A stretch of 60,000 bases of DNA from Tubulanus polymorphus (Eukaryota; Nemertea; Palaeonemertea; Tubulaniformes; Tubulanidae): assembly GCF_964204645.1 (NCBI RefSeq), contig NC_134033.1, forward strand, positions 4,562,231-4,622,230. Reading direction: 5' to 3'. The position numbers and the translations under genes were made by a program. The notes below the pieces were generated by a model. The model did no database searches. It was given only the letters and a program-made list of their open reading frames with translations, and was not told the origin of the DNA. Of this stretch, positions 45,339-53,946 are shown piece by piece (position 1 is the stretch's first letter; each line of letters opens with the position of its first letter).

Positions 45339-46419
45339 TTATTCTTTTAATTTTACTAGATAAAATCCATTCATTAAATTTATCATCATATCCTTTATAT
45401 TTCACCAAAGAATACTTTTTTCCTTTAAGAGTTTTTGTTTTCAATACCTTTTCTATTTTGTATTCTATTTCATCTGGATTTGGTACTAATGATAATTCTT
45501 GTTCATAAAAATAACCTAATATTTCTTCATCTTTTAAATCAAACAATTTATAAACAAATGGTTTAGTTAATATTATCTTTTTAATTTTGAATATTTCTTC
45601 TGTAAAATTAGGGGTATAACCTTTATAAAATGTTTTTCGATATTTAGAAATTCTAACGTGTTGTCCTATTTTAAATTTAGGTTCTCCAAAATCATGTGTA
45701 ACAAATGCTCCATATAAATTATTCCAAACTATTTCTGAATTTTCTTCTTTTCTAGCTTGTATAGGTTTCATATTTATAGAACTATGTTTAGAATTATTAT
45801 AACCTTTAACTAAATCATCTAACACATCGATATATTTATATGTTTCATTAGCAGTAAAATATTTCCACATTCTAGTTTTCAATGTTTTATTAAATCTTTC
45901 TATAACAGATGCTTTTTTATCTGAATGTGTTGAAAAATATTCTACTTCGTTATCAGATAATAGTTTTTTAAAATGTTTGTTATAAAATTCTTTACCTTCA
46001 TCAAATTGTATTTTATCTGGAATAGCTTCTTTAAATATGGATTTAAAAGCATTTGTAACTTCTATTCCAGTTTTATTTTTAATCGGGATACTCCATGCGT
46101 ATCTACTGAATATGTCTATAACATTTAGTATCCAAAAATATCCTTTGTTATATTCTTCTAAGTTTTTCATGTCAATTAAATCTGCTTGCCATTGTTGATC
46201 GATATATGAAACCATTACTTTTCTTGTTAAATATTTTTTATCCATCTTTTTATGAATTTGATATGTGGGTTGATTTTGTAACCATGATTTTAATTCACTA
46301 TATTTTATATTGCTATTATCGGATTTAATTTTATTCCATAATTCTGAAACGTTAGAATATGAAACTTCACTTTCTGGGTTATAATATAAATCTCTTAAAT
46401 ATTGTTCTTTTTTCATCAT
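45331..46419 (-). CDS. Retrovirus-like DDE integrase with C-terminal chromodomain
   Basis: The 362-residue integrase has catalytic residues D80 (WQADLIDM), D140 (IQFDEGKEF) and E174 (SVIERFNKTLK), the latter two 33 residues apart, within an RNase H-like core that includes IDIFSRYAW. An SH3-like stretch (IGQHVRISKYRKTFYKGY) follows at about 245-265. A chromodomain ends the protein (EYKIEKVLKTKTLKGKKYSL, then KYKGYDDKFNEW). It inserts the element with 6-bp duplications, and the chromodomain may bias target choice through modified histones (known for chromoviruses, inferred here). All catalytic residues are present. No reverse transcriptase or gag lies nearby, so it is not a retrovirus. Confidence 0.95.
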   Translation of the reverse strand: MMKKEQYLRDLYYNPESEVSYSNVSELWNKIKSDNSNIKYSELKSWLQNQPTYQIHKKMDKKYLTRKVMVSYIDQQWQADLIDMKNLEEYNKGYFWILNVIDIFSRYAWSIPIKNKTGIEVTNAFKSIFKEAIPDKIQFDEGKEFYNKHFKKLLSDNEVEYFSTHSDKKASVIERFNKTLKTRMWKYFTANETYKYIDVLDDLVKGYNNSKHSSINMKPIQARKEENSEIVWNNLYGAFVTHDFGEPKFKIGQHVRISKYRKTFYKGYTPNFTEEIFKIKKIILTKPFVYKLFDLKDEEILGYFYEQELSLVPNPDEIEYKIEKVLKTKTLKGKKYSLVKYKGYDDKFNEWILSSKIKRINE

Positions 46420-46422
46420 ATT

Positions 46423-46797
46423 TTAATCCATTAATAATATTTTAGATTTATTTTCATTTGATTTATTTTCTGGTATAATAGGTTTATTGTCTGTACATGG
46501 ATAACTAAGTTTCCGATCATCTTTATCGTCAGATTTGAATTTTGATTTATATATTACACCGGATAATATAATAATTGTGATTAACCCAATTGTAATATAT
46601 AAGTAATTATTTCTTCCACTATTAGAAGAATTAGATGGATTATTATTTGAATCAATATCAGATAATTTCTGTGATTCATTTATATCAGTTAATTTCTTTT
46701 TCTTAGCTTTTTTTAATTCTGATGATCTTTTACCTAATTCTCTTGCCCATTTAATTTGTTTCTCGGATCTAGCCTTTTTCTTAACTCCATCACTCAT
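46423..46797 (-). CDS. Small basic protein with a membrane segment (124 residues)
   Basis: A Lys/Arg-rich N-terminus (VKKKARSEKQIKWARELGKR, then SELKKAKKKK) is followed by a Ser/Asn linker, one membrane segment (about 64-84, YLYITIGLITIIILSGVIY) and a polar tail. A basic cytosolic or virion-interior tail next to a membrane anchor could bind DNA, by inference. Its start overlaps the end of the 201-residue gene upstream by 8 bases, suggesting joint expression. A similar KxARELGKRS motif is known from uncharacterised Polinton proteins. Confidence 0.7.
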   Translation of the reverse strand: MSDGVKKKARSEKQIKWARELGKRSSELKKAKKKKLTDINESQKLSDIDSNNNPSNSSNSGRNNYLYITIGLITIIILSGVIYKSKFKSDDKDDRKLSYPCTDNKPIIPENKSNENKSKILLMD

Positions 46798-47395
46798 TTA
46801 TTTTAGTTAATTTTTGTTCTGATTCATCTTCTGTTTCGTGGTTTGGTTGTAGTACATCTGTTTCGTTCTTACCTGATTTATATTCCATAGGTTTGATGTT
46901 CGAAAATGTTATAACTCCAGTAGAAATCAATGTCATAACCGATCCTAATTGAAATGAAGCATATCCAACCCATTTTTGTAATTCAGTCATAACTAAATAG
47001 TCATTTTTCAAATCATTATATAATTTATTTTCATCATCAATTGGTATTAGCCGGTTACATAATTTTGAATAACATTTGATAATACCATCACTTATAGAGT
47101 CGTTTATTCTAGCTAATCTTGACTCTTCATAAATCTTAAAATATTTGATTACTTTTTCTTTATTCATATTATCTAATTCTTGAAAAGTTATTGTTTTACC
47201 AATAAACTCTTTAGTTTTTCCACTCGCAATCAATAGTTCTAGATGATGTTTACAATATAAATAGTATTCATAATCAATATTACTATCAATTTTATTATCA
47301 CATTTAGTTGCCACATTATCATTATCATCTGTTAAACCTAAATCTTCCAAAGTTTTTTCAACCTTAATATTATTCTTATTCGATTTCTTAGACAT
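46790..47395 (-). CDS. Conserved Polinton-type protein, 201 residues, function unknown
   Basis: It is largely helical. Distinctive stretches are YEYYLYCKHHLELLIASGKT, LYNDLKNDYLVMTELQKWVG and a hydrophobic segment GSVMTLISTGVITFSNI (about 151-168) before an acidic tail. Four cysteines are scattered without a zinc-binding spacing. I recognise the type as recurring in invertebrate Polintons but know of no assigned role. The start lies in TCTAATATAAATG. Confidence 0.7.
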   Translation of the reverse strand: MSKKSNKNNIKVEKTLEDLGLTDDNDNVATKCDNKIDSNIDYEYYLYCKHHLELLIASGKTKEFIGKTITFQELDNMNKEKVIKYFKIYEESRLARINDSISDGIIKCYSKLCNRLIPIDDENKLYNDLKNDYLVMTELQKWVGYASFQLGSVMTLISTGVITFSNIKPMEYKSGKNETDVLQPNHETEDESEQKLTKINE

Positions 47396-47619
47396 TTATA
47401 TTAGAGAAATTTAATAAGAATAGTATTATAAGTATTCTTCAAATGATACTAGCTAGTTAAAGTTAAAGAATTCTAGTATTAGTTATTTTTTTTTAGTATT
47501 TTTTATTTGTGATATAAAGTATTCTTTTTTGAAAAGAAAATATTAAAAATTAAAATAGAAATAATGTCTAGTTGAAGGTATGTAATTTTTATTATATTTT
47601 ATTTGAGATATATTATTCT
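47396..47619. promoter_or_regulatory. A+T-rich spacer, probable promoter of the leftward late-type genes
   Basis: The spacer lies between the HNH gene and the 201-residue gene, both leftward. It contains several copies of a TAGTATTA/AGTATTCTT-type motif (about 47425-47530) and long A and T runs. It has no coding capacity. Promoter assignment is by position only. Confidence 0.4.
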
Positions 47620-48288
47620 TTAACCACTCATTAAAGACTCAACGTATTGTTCATTATTTGGATTATTATTCCATAATTCAATAAATTTCTTTGCTTTTGT
47701 TAACCGTTCTAAATATAATTGTAAATCTAGTTTATTAGATTTGATTTGATTTTCTTTCTTTTCTAAAGGCCTTAGATTCTTCCAATTCCAAATAAGTTTT
47801 TTATTATATTCATCATTCATGTTAAATTTAGATATTGGTAACACGTGATCAATGTGGTAATAATCCCCATAATTATCTATATTCATTTTATCATCGAATT
47901 GAAATATTATCCATGATTTGAGAAATTCATCTGAACAACCCAACAAATTAGATAGTGTTTCTGAATGTGTTTCTTTGTTGAATAATTGTGTTAATCTAGT
48001 CCTTAAGCATTGTTTCAATCTAAAATTAAGATCTGTTTGATATCTTTCTCTCATATATTTTGTCATATAATAATTATAATGTTCTATATTATCTTCTCGA
48101 TATTGTTTGGTGTATAGTTTAGCACAAGTTTTACAACAATTTTGAAAACCATCTTTGCTAATCTTACGCTTACTAAATTCTGTTATAGCTAATTTATTTA
48201 ATTCACATTTAGAACACTTCTTGTAATATATGTTTATAACGCCAGTGTTATTTGTAATATTGATAATTTGTGGTTGTTCTGGTTCCAT
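47620..48288 (-). CDS. HNH endonuclease with N-terminal zinc-binding motif (222 residues)
   Basis: The C-terminal half holds a full HNH signature: H145-I-D147-H148 (YHIDHVLPISKF), N171-L-R-P (WNWKNLRPL) and E179-N180 followed by K183 and N185. The N-terminal part has C25-x2-C28 and C51/C52-x2-C55, a probable treble-clef or recruiting domain as seen in free-standing HNH nucleases of phages and large viruses. Possible roles are cleavage of competing DNA, resolution of replication products, or homing. The context cannot separate these. It is not one of the core Polinton genes. Start context: ACGTATAATAAATGG. Confidence 0.85.
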   Translation of the reverse strand: MEPEQPQIINITNNTGVINIYYKKCSKCELNKLAITEFSKRKISKDGFQNCCKTCAKLYTKQYREDNIEHYNYYMTKYMRERYQTDLNFRLKQCLRTRLTQLFNKETHSETLSNLLGCSDEFLKSWIIFQFDDKMNIDNYGDYYHIDHVLPISKFNMNDEYNKKLIWNWKNLRPLEKKENQIKSNKLDLQLYLERLTKAKKFIELWNNNPNNEQYVESLMSG

Positions 48289-48430
48289 TTATTATACGTA
48301 TTTTTTTACTAAATTGGTTAATAATTTTAGAATCCTCTTCCATTTCTCCGACTAACGTAATCCTTTTTCATTCCTCGCTGTTTTTGATAAGTCAGTTTCG
48401 ATTCCTTGATATCTAAATAATACCACTGGG
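48289..48430. other. Short spacer between the HNH gene and the hairpin repeats
   Basis: No coding frame. It contains the presumed promoter of the HNH gene (A+T-rich just above 48288). Higher-G+C text begins near 48340. Confidence 0.4.
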
Positions 48431-48890
48431 CAAAACCGCTCTTATAGGAGCGCTTTTGCTTAATGCGCATGCGTTAATCATAATTATATATTCATTCTGT
48501 AAATTCTGTAAAATAGAAACGACTGACATAAAATATCAAAACGTGTTCGCACTAAGCAAAACCGCTCTTATAGGAGCGTTTTTGATCAATGCGCATGCGC
48601 TAATCATAATTATATATTCATTCTGTGAAATAGAAACAACTGAACATAGAAAATTCAAACACATATGCACTAAGCAAAACCGCTCTTATAGGAGCGTTTT
48701 TGATCAATGCGCATGCGCTAATCATAATTATATTTACATAATGAATATATAATTATGTAAATAGAAACGACCGACATAAAATATCAAAACGTGTTCGCAT
48801 TAGGCAAAACCGCTCTTATAGGAGCGCTTTTGCTTAATGCGCATGCGTTAATCATAATTATATATTCATTCTGAATAGAAACGACGGAAC
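48431..48890 (+). repeat. Four hairpin-bearing repeats (starts 48431, 48557, 48675, 48805)
   Basis: Each unit holds a core of about 65 bp. A hairpin with loop TTATAG and stem CGCTC/GAGCG, extended by an outer AAAA/TTTT pair, is followed by GCGCATGCGY (a near-perfect palindrome) and then AATCATAATTATAT. Unit spacings are 126, 118 and 130 bp. Between the cores lie ATAGAAACGACTGACATAAA-like segments. The cores are far more conserved than the spacers, which argues for a bound protein, an origin or a promoter array. Small frames across them are artefacts. Confidence 0.9.
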
Positions 48891-48987
48891 ATAAAAATTC
48901 ATCAATCAGATTTACACAATACATTATACAAGTTGTTCGGTCGTTGTATTGACAAAATTTATATTTTCAACTAATACATTATTTTAT
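48891..48987. other. Spacer at the 3' end of the 258-residue gene
   Basis: No coding frame. It probably contains the 3' end signals of the leftward gene that stops at 48988. Confidence 0.35.
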
Positions 48988-49764
48988 TTATAATTCCAAC
49001 CAGAACTTTTCAATTTCTGGATCATTGTCAAACATTTTTTCAATATCGTTTAAATATTTTACTATATCAGAAAATGACAAACTTAAAAATTGGAATCTTT
49101 TATATGTAATTAATCTCCCTACACTTCTTAATTTTCTTTCATACTCAGCACTAATACCTATATATTTTTTAACCCAAGAAGTCCAAGAAATCCCCGCAGT
49201 TTGTTTATTAAACATTAAAAATCCCCTATTTAAACAATCCCCGAAAATGATATAATCCCATAAATGCTTTGCCTTTTTGAATAACAAGGTCCTATAATTT
49301 TTTTTCAATAAAACAGTTATTTCATTAAATGATGTTATACCTTCTATTTCTTTAAAACTTACATCTTTTTCAATTGATAATTTTGATTTTAAAAACTTAT
49401 TTAACTCATTTCCGCTCATTTTCTTTTTAGTTTTTGTTCCTTTTCCTTTTAGTCTTAACAATATTTCTACATTGGTTGTTGGTCTTTTCGGTAATGATGT
49501 TACACTTGATTGCTGGTTTTCTATAATTTTTTCTAAAATTAATGTCATTTCTTGATGGTAATATAAATGTTTTTTAACTTCTTCTAACGTTTCATCTTCT
49601 ATATCGAAAGATTCTTTTACTTCAACACCCATTTCGATTGGTTCATATTCCATTTCGGTTGGTTCATATTCCATTTCGGTTGGTTCATCTTCCATTTCGG
49701 TTGGTTCATCTTCTATTTCGGTTGTGCTCTGAGAATCAAGAGTACTTCTTGATACACACGACAT
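48988..49764 (-). CDS. Protein with EPTEME repeats and a helical C-terminal domain (258 residues)
   Basis: I choose ATG 49764 because the frame further up begins at a non-ATG codon and the ATG sits in TTGAATAAAATG. Near the N-terminus a (M)E(D/Y)EPTE unit is repeated four to five times. A basic patch (KGKGTKTKKK) is followed by a C-terminal helical domain with WDYIIFGDCLNRGFLMFNKQ, ISWTSWVKKYIGISAEYERK and LITYKRFQFL. The spacing of small helices around SWTSWVKK...ISAEYERKL resembles helix-turn-helix parts of phage DNA-binding proteins, but this is weak. A regulator or replication accessory is possible. It reads leftward but stands alone between the hairpin repeats and the right end. Confidence 0.7.
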   Translation of the reverse strand: MSCVSRSTLDSQSTTEIEDEPTEMEDEPTEMEYEPTEMEYEPIEMGVEVKESFDIEDETLEEVKKHLYYHQEMTLILEKIIENQQSSVTSLPKRPTTNVEILLRLKGKGTKTKKKMSGNELNKFLKSKLSIEKDVSFKEIEGITSFNEITVLLKKNYRTLLFKKAKHLWDYIIFGDCLNRGFLMFNKQTAGISWTSWVKKYIGISAEYERKLRSVGRLITYKRFQFLSLSFSDIVKYLNDIEKMFDNDPEIEKFWLEL

Positions 49765-50580
49765 TTTATTCAACTAAAAGATATCAGCGGTAGAACAGGA
49801 ACCGCGATATTATATGATATAAATATTTTCAAGTCTATCGTTTCTAATTATTATAACTTATTATAGTTCAAGTTATTATCTATCTAACGTAAAATAGAAT
49901 TAACTGTATGAAGTTGTAGTTGTCAAAAGCACTTAAAGGTTTCATATTTAATAGCCTTAATAACTACAACAAACAGTACTTACATTTAGATTTATAATTG
50001 TAAACTATAAACTCCTAATTTCGTTTCGAAAGATAGAATATCCTGAGCACAATATTACAGCGTATATCCATTTCCGGGGCGATTTCTAGAATGACACGTC
50101 GTTAATTATGCTACGTCATCTAGTTCCGGTTCTAGAGTGTTCTCTCTCTGCACCTGATTATGACGTGTAATAATGTCTCGTCGTTATAGTAACAACTGTA
50201 ACAGCTGTGAATTTATAGATTTATTCTATGGCTCTGTACATTGAATGTATATAGGCTCAAATAGAATCATGTTCTAGTATAAACATCTAGAACAAGCGTG
50301 TTGAGACTTGTAAATTATGAGATTTGTGATTCGCTACGTTCGCTGTATACACAACGTGTTGAAGTTGAAAAAAAAAATAATAAAAGCATTTAGATTAATG
50401 AAATTAATTAACTCTTTACAATTGAAATATAAGCTGGTAACATATGTTTACTAGAGCTAATACAACCAACTATATAGCTGAGTATTATCGGGTGTTTATA
50501 ACGATTCAACATATTTTTCGCCATGTGTTGAGTTCCTTAATTCGATAAATGTCTTTGCTTTAAACAACTGGACTAAAAAC
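49765..50580. promoter_or_regulatory. Upstream region of the EPTEME-repeat gene with CRE-like sites
   Basis: This 0.8-kb non-coding stretch differs from the rest of the element: 50070-50350 has host-like base composition. Within it are TACGTCA (50111), TGACGTG (50160) and GACACGTC (50093), which resemble half or near-complete CRE/ATF sites of animal promoters. The interval could be a host-type early promoter for the leftward gene. The remainder (50360-50580) is A+T-rich with no feature seen. Confidence 0.35.
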
Positions 50581-50788
50581 AAATGTGTTATAGTTTTATT
50601 GTGTCTTGCTTTTTGAGACTTGTCTATATCGATATTACATGTTGGGCAGTAGTATTTATTTGCTTCCATTTTAATACTATTTTTTTTATTAAAATTGATT
50701 TTAGAAGTTCAATGATTTAAATATTATTCATATATATGTGAATATTTTTAAGAGTAATAGGGATAATGGGCTTTCGGGTTAAAGGTTT
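50581..50788 (-). repeat. Polinton core terminal inverted repeat, right copy
   Basis: It is the inverted copy of 33262-33465, with a few 1-2 base length differences in A/T runs. It carries an antisense copy of the start of the zinc-finger/polymerase gene (ATG complement at 50667-50669, first 29 codons). Similarity stops sharply at 50581. Confidence 0.9.
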
Positions 50789-51158
50789 AATGATTGAGTT
50801 CATTAATAACATATATTAAAAGTAATTAAAAAACTATAATATATTTTCATAACCGCGTGTATTTCGGTTGAATAATAGAATAATTATTATCATTTGAATA
50901 TATTTGATTATTTGAATTTGTGTATTGTAATTAAATCAATTGGTCGCGGAGCGGAGCGGTGGCGAAGCGGAGCGACCAATTGATTTAATACAATATGCAT
51001 TTAAAATTATTGATATCTTAGAATAAATATTTAGTTTTGATATAAAATGCATGCGGTTATGAAAATATATTATAGTTTTTTAATTACTTTTAATATTTTG
51101 TTTTTTAATGAGCTCGACCTTTCGACCTTTGATCTGAAAGCCCATTATCCCTATTACT
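50753..51158. repeat. Right terminal palindrome of the Polinton
   Basis: It starts AGTAATAGGGATAATGGGC and ends with the inverted copy. The arms include AAACTATAATATATTTTCAT and its complement. At the centre is AAATCAATTGGTCGC ... GCGACCAATTGATTT around a G+C-rich core with repeated GGAGCGG. The 406-bp palindrome differs in its middle from the left one (187 bp), though the outer 50 bases agree. The same unit begins again at 59767. Confidence 0.9.
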
Positions 51159-51164
51159 ATTATC
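51159..51164. other. Polinton target-site duplication, right copy (ATTATC)
   Basis: ATTATC follows the terminal CCCTATTACT and precedes GAAAGGTTTC of the receptor exon. It matches 33104-33109 exactly. Confidence 0.95.
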
Positions 51165-51830
51165 GAAAGGTTTCAATAACCATTTAAGCGATTGAATATA
51201 AGTAATTTCATTTCTGGTCACCAGTGGTTTGATAACTTTAAATGCGTCGTGGTCCATTGTCAGTATAGCGCCATATTGATGACGATATTGAAATTTGTTG
51301 ATCAGATTTTTCATATCACTTTCTATATTGAAGTTGATTCTTACTATTTCGGCGCGGATGCTGTGACACATTTCTCTAGCACTCCGAATATTCAAACCTC
51401 GATTGTTTTTCCAGTCTGTTAGTATTTGATAACATTGTCCGGTAATAGTTACCAAACCTCTTGGACAGGTTGAATTAATTAAAGTAACATCGGGAATCAT
51501 TTGATCTATTGTTTTATTCAAGCTTGTATTTGTTGAATTGTTCGCATCGTTTATCTTTAAATCGTTTTTGAAGTCGATTCTCTCAGATTCACAAATGAAT
51601 GTCGTGTGCGTCTCTTCGATTTGACACGGGAATCGAACCCAGTTCGCTGATCCTCGTGGGTTATTCAGTATCATCGCCGTACACGGCATATTGACGTCAT
51701 TTATCGGTTGTTTTCTTAACGGAGATATCAATCCTCGAATAACTTCTGGTATCGTTTCATTAATAACAGGTTTATACCACTCTGTGTAGCTCAATGGTTT
51801 ACCGTCAGTCCACGTGTAATAACCATCATT
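51159..51830 (-). pseudogene. Receptor copy 3, 5' part of exon 3 (lectin-like domains)
   Basis: The acceptor is read CTTCACGAAACAG above 51830, as in copy 2. It encodes the distal half of the first C-type lectin domain (TWTDGKPLSYTEW) and most of the second lectin-like segment, and stops at the Polinton in codons after WLLKPFD. The frame is intact in this part. Confidence 0.85.
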
Positions 51831-51911
51831 CTGTTTCGTGAAGAAAATTAAATATATCACTTCTTTAAAAATCTTTCGATTATAATTCATATTGGAATAC
51901 ATTAGTCTTAC

Positions 51912-53623
51912 CTTCCATTTTAATCCAATCATCATTATGAGCGCTTTTAATGAGTACGCCATTCGGAGAAGTTCTGTAGCGAATAATCTTTTGATGGAAA
52001 TCATTTCCTGTTCTGTGTTGATACTGAGTAGATGTCCCGCGTACTTCTGTCTGCAGTATATTTCAGCGTTCTCCCAATTCAGACGTTCATCTCTGATGAA
52101 TTTGATGCAGGAAATTCCGGAATCCAGAAATTTTTGTTTACAGTAGATATCATCGAAATGTTTAATCGGTAACGACTCGTGTAAAGTGTATTGTATTTGG
52201 AAAGTAGGGACCTCATTCTTTACCTCAAAATGCAAACCATTATCTGTTAAACTATAATATACAAGTCCAAGAACCGCGTTATTTTCACATATCTTAAATT
52301 CATGTTGGGTACTTACAATATTCAAAAGTGCCTCATTAAGAAAGAGGTTGTAACTTCTGGATTGTATAAGAATTATTGGATCCGACTTGAATACGTTATT
52401 TGTCTCGCATGAAACTGTTTAGCAACGCTATTTTCTGTCCTATTCTCGAAGAATGGTCGACGTCGGAAATCCGGAACAGAGCGAAAGAGTAACGAGCGAA
52501 CTATCAGTTTGGAATACCAAAACTGGAACTGACTTTATTTTTACACATAGCTATTTATATAACACAGATTCAGACAGGTTGAGACATGGAAAATGATACA
52601 AAAACAAAGGTGACGAGTAGTGACATGACAGTGAGACAAACAACAATTAACACATTCTGACACAGACAAACAGTCTCAGAGGACAATGAGTAATAAGATG
52701 GAGACATAAACAATAAAGAAATACGAAATATAGATGAAATATGTATAACAATTATCAGTGACATTTAGTGTTGTTAAAACTGATCCAATGAATTTGACAA
52801 GAAATCTGTAGTAATGGAATATACTTTTCTGTATCGGGTTTTTGAATTTATAGGAAATAAAGTTCAATCTATTGGCTGTCCGACCCGGGTGGTTCGGTGA
52901 CTGCACGAGTCCACATTTATCTTTAGTCGCACTTTGGATAAGGGAATCAAAATTAGTTTCACCTGTTTTGACTCCTAGACATTTACGACGTATTTTAACT
53001 ATTAGTGGTTTCTGCCAGAATCCAAACTCATTAACTCTGAAATCTACAGTGTTTAATACGAGACTGTTATTAAGAAACTGATAACTTAAACTCAGAAACT
53101 GATCACATGACAATGACATCTTGAGAAAACATCGGTCAATTTGATATTCGTGTTCTGATAATATGTGAATATTTTTCGAGCGAAGGCGTCGATTTTCAGG
53201 TGTAATCACGAGACAGAGTGACGTCATATTGATCTGACGTTCTTCATCCTGTAGAACGTAACCGTCACAATCAGTAGGAGCAAATCGAAGAGATGATCTG
53301 AAAGGATCACCATCTGTTAACTGATTGTTATAGTAATAAGCGTATGCTACTACAGTAACCGGTCCACCTGATGTAATCAGGCTGACGACAGATCGACCGT
53401 AGTATGAACCAGGACAATACGGACCATAGCGTCTACCTGTGAAATTACTACCATCAAATATATAAAAACCAGCTCGATCACAGTTTTCTGATAGCACTGT
53501 TAGTTTCAACTGTTCTTCATAGATGTTCACTTTCCAGTTTAGTTGTAATGTAGTAACACGATACAATGTATTCTTTGATCTCGGGAACAATAGATAAGCT
53601 GTCAGTGAGTTTGCGGTTGAATG
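51912..53623 (-). pseudogene. Receptor copy 3, exon 2 (CUB-like and half lectin domain), interrupted by a 361-bp insertion
   Basis: The acceptor is read CTTATATTTCAG above 53623 and the donor GTAAG below 51912. The CUB-like part (53623-52777) has APTDCDGYVLQ and CGLVQSPN. The distal part (52415-51912) carries the end of that domain and the lectin half with FIRDERLNWENAEIYCRQ. Unlike copy 2 there is no deletion between the CUB and lectin parts here. The insertion at 52416-52776 breaks the frame. Confidence 0.8.
52416..52776. mobile_element. 361-bp insertion with AAAC target duplication (possible solo LTR)
   Basis: Copy 2 reads CATGAAACTGATCC across the site. Here AAAC is present on both sides (52412-52415 and 52777-52780) with 361 bp between. 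The insert starts TGTTTAGCAAC and ends AGTGTTGTTA. A TATA-like stretch (CTATTTATATAAC, about 52549) and the TG start would suit a solo LTR, but the end is not the usual CA and no primer-binding site is available to test. A small non-autonomous element is the alternative. Confidence 0.7.
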
Positions 53624-53946
53624 CTGAAATATAAGAATTGATAACAGCATTGAACGTTTACGATACGACAATTTTAAACCACTCATAACCTGAAATTATC
53701 CATAAATCATCATAATTACTCCACGTAAACCACATGTGTTTTTGGTCACACATAACGTTGTTATTCCAAGTTTCTCGGTAAAGTTTCACTGGTCAAAATC
53801 GCCATCAAAATCATAGACTTTTACAGTGATTCTATTACACGAACCTAATTTATACAAATCGTTGTAATAACTTACCCGTGTCCTTAACTTGTTGACATTA
53901 ATTCAATTACACGAACCAAATTTACAAATCTCTGTAATAAACTTAC

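Larger units (their letters stand above)
33110..51158. mobile_element. Polinton/Maverick element, 18,049 bp, inserted in receptor copy 3
   Basis: Both ends carry the same inverted terminal sequence (AGTAATAGGGATAAT at the left, its complement at the right) and an exact 6-bp target duplication flanks them. The interior is much more A+T-rich than the host. It contains the Polinton hallmark set: protein-primed DNA polymerase B, retrovirus-like integrase, packaging ATPase, major capsid protein and probable penton, with about ten accessory genes. Genes in 33377-44571 read rightward and genes in 44727-49764 read leftward. A maturation protease was not found. Capsid genes mean such elements may form virions; that is known for the group only by inference. 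The polymerase N-terminus is broken, so this copy may not be autonomous. Confidence 0.95.

Noticed and set aside
45331-46419. Evidence for an endogenous retrovirus or LTR retrotransposon
   Set aside because: The integrase stands beside a packaging ATPase and opposite a pPolB. There is no gag, protease or reverse transcriptase within the element.
48456-48752. 98-codon frame across the hairpin repeats
   Set aside because: Its repeated peptide simply mirrors the DNA repeats and it has no start context like the other element genes.
48431-48890. CRISPR-like array
   Set aside because: There are only four units, with 65-bp hairpin cores and related spacers of unequal length, in an animal element. 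There are no cas genes.
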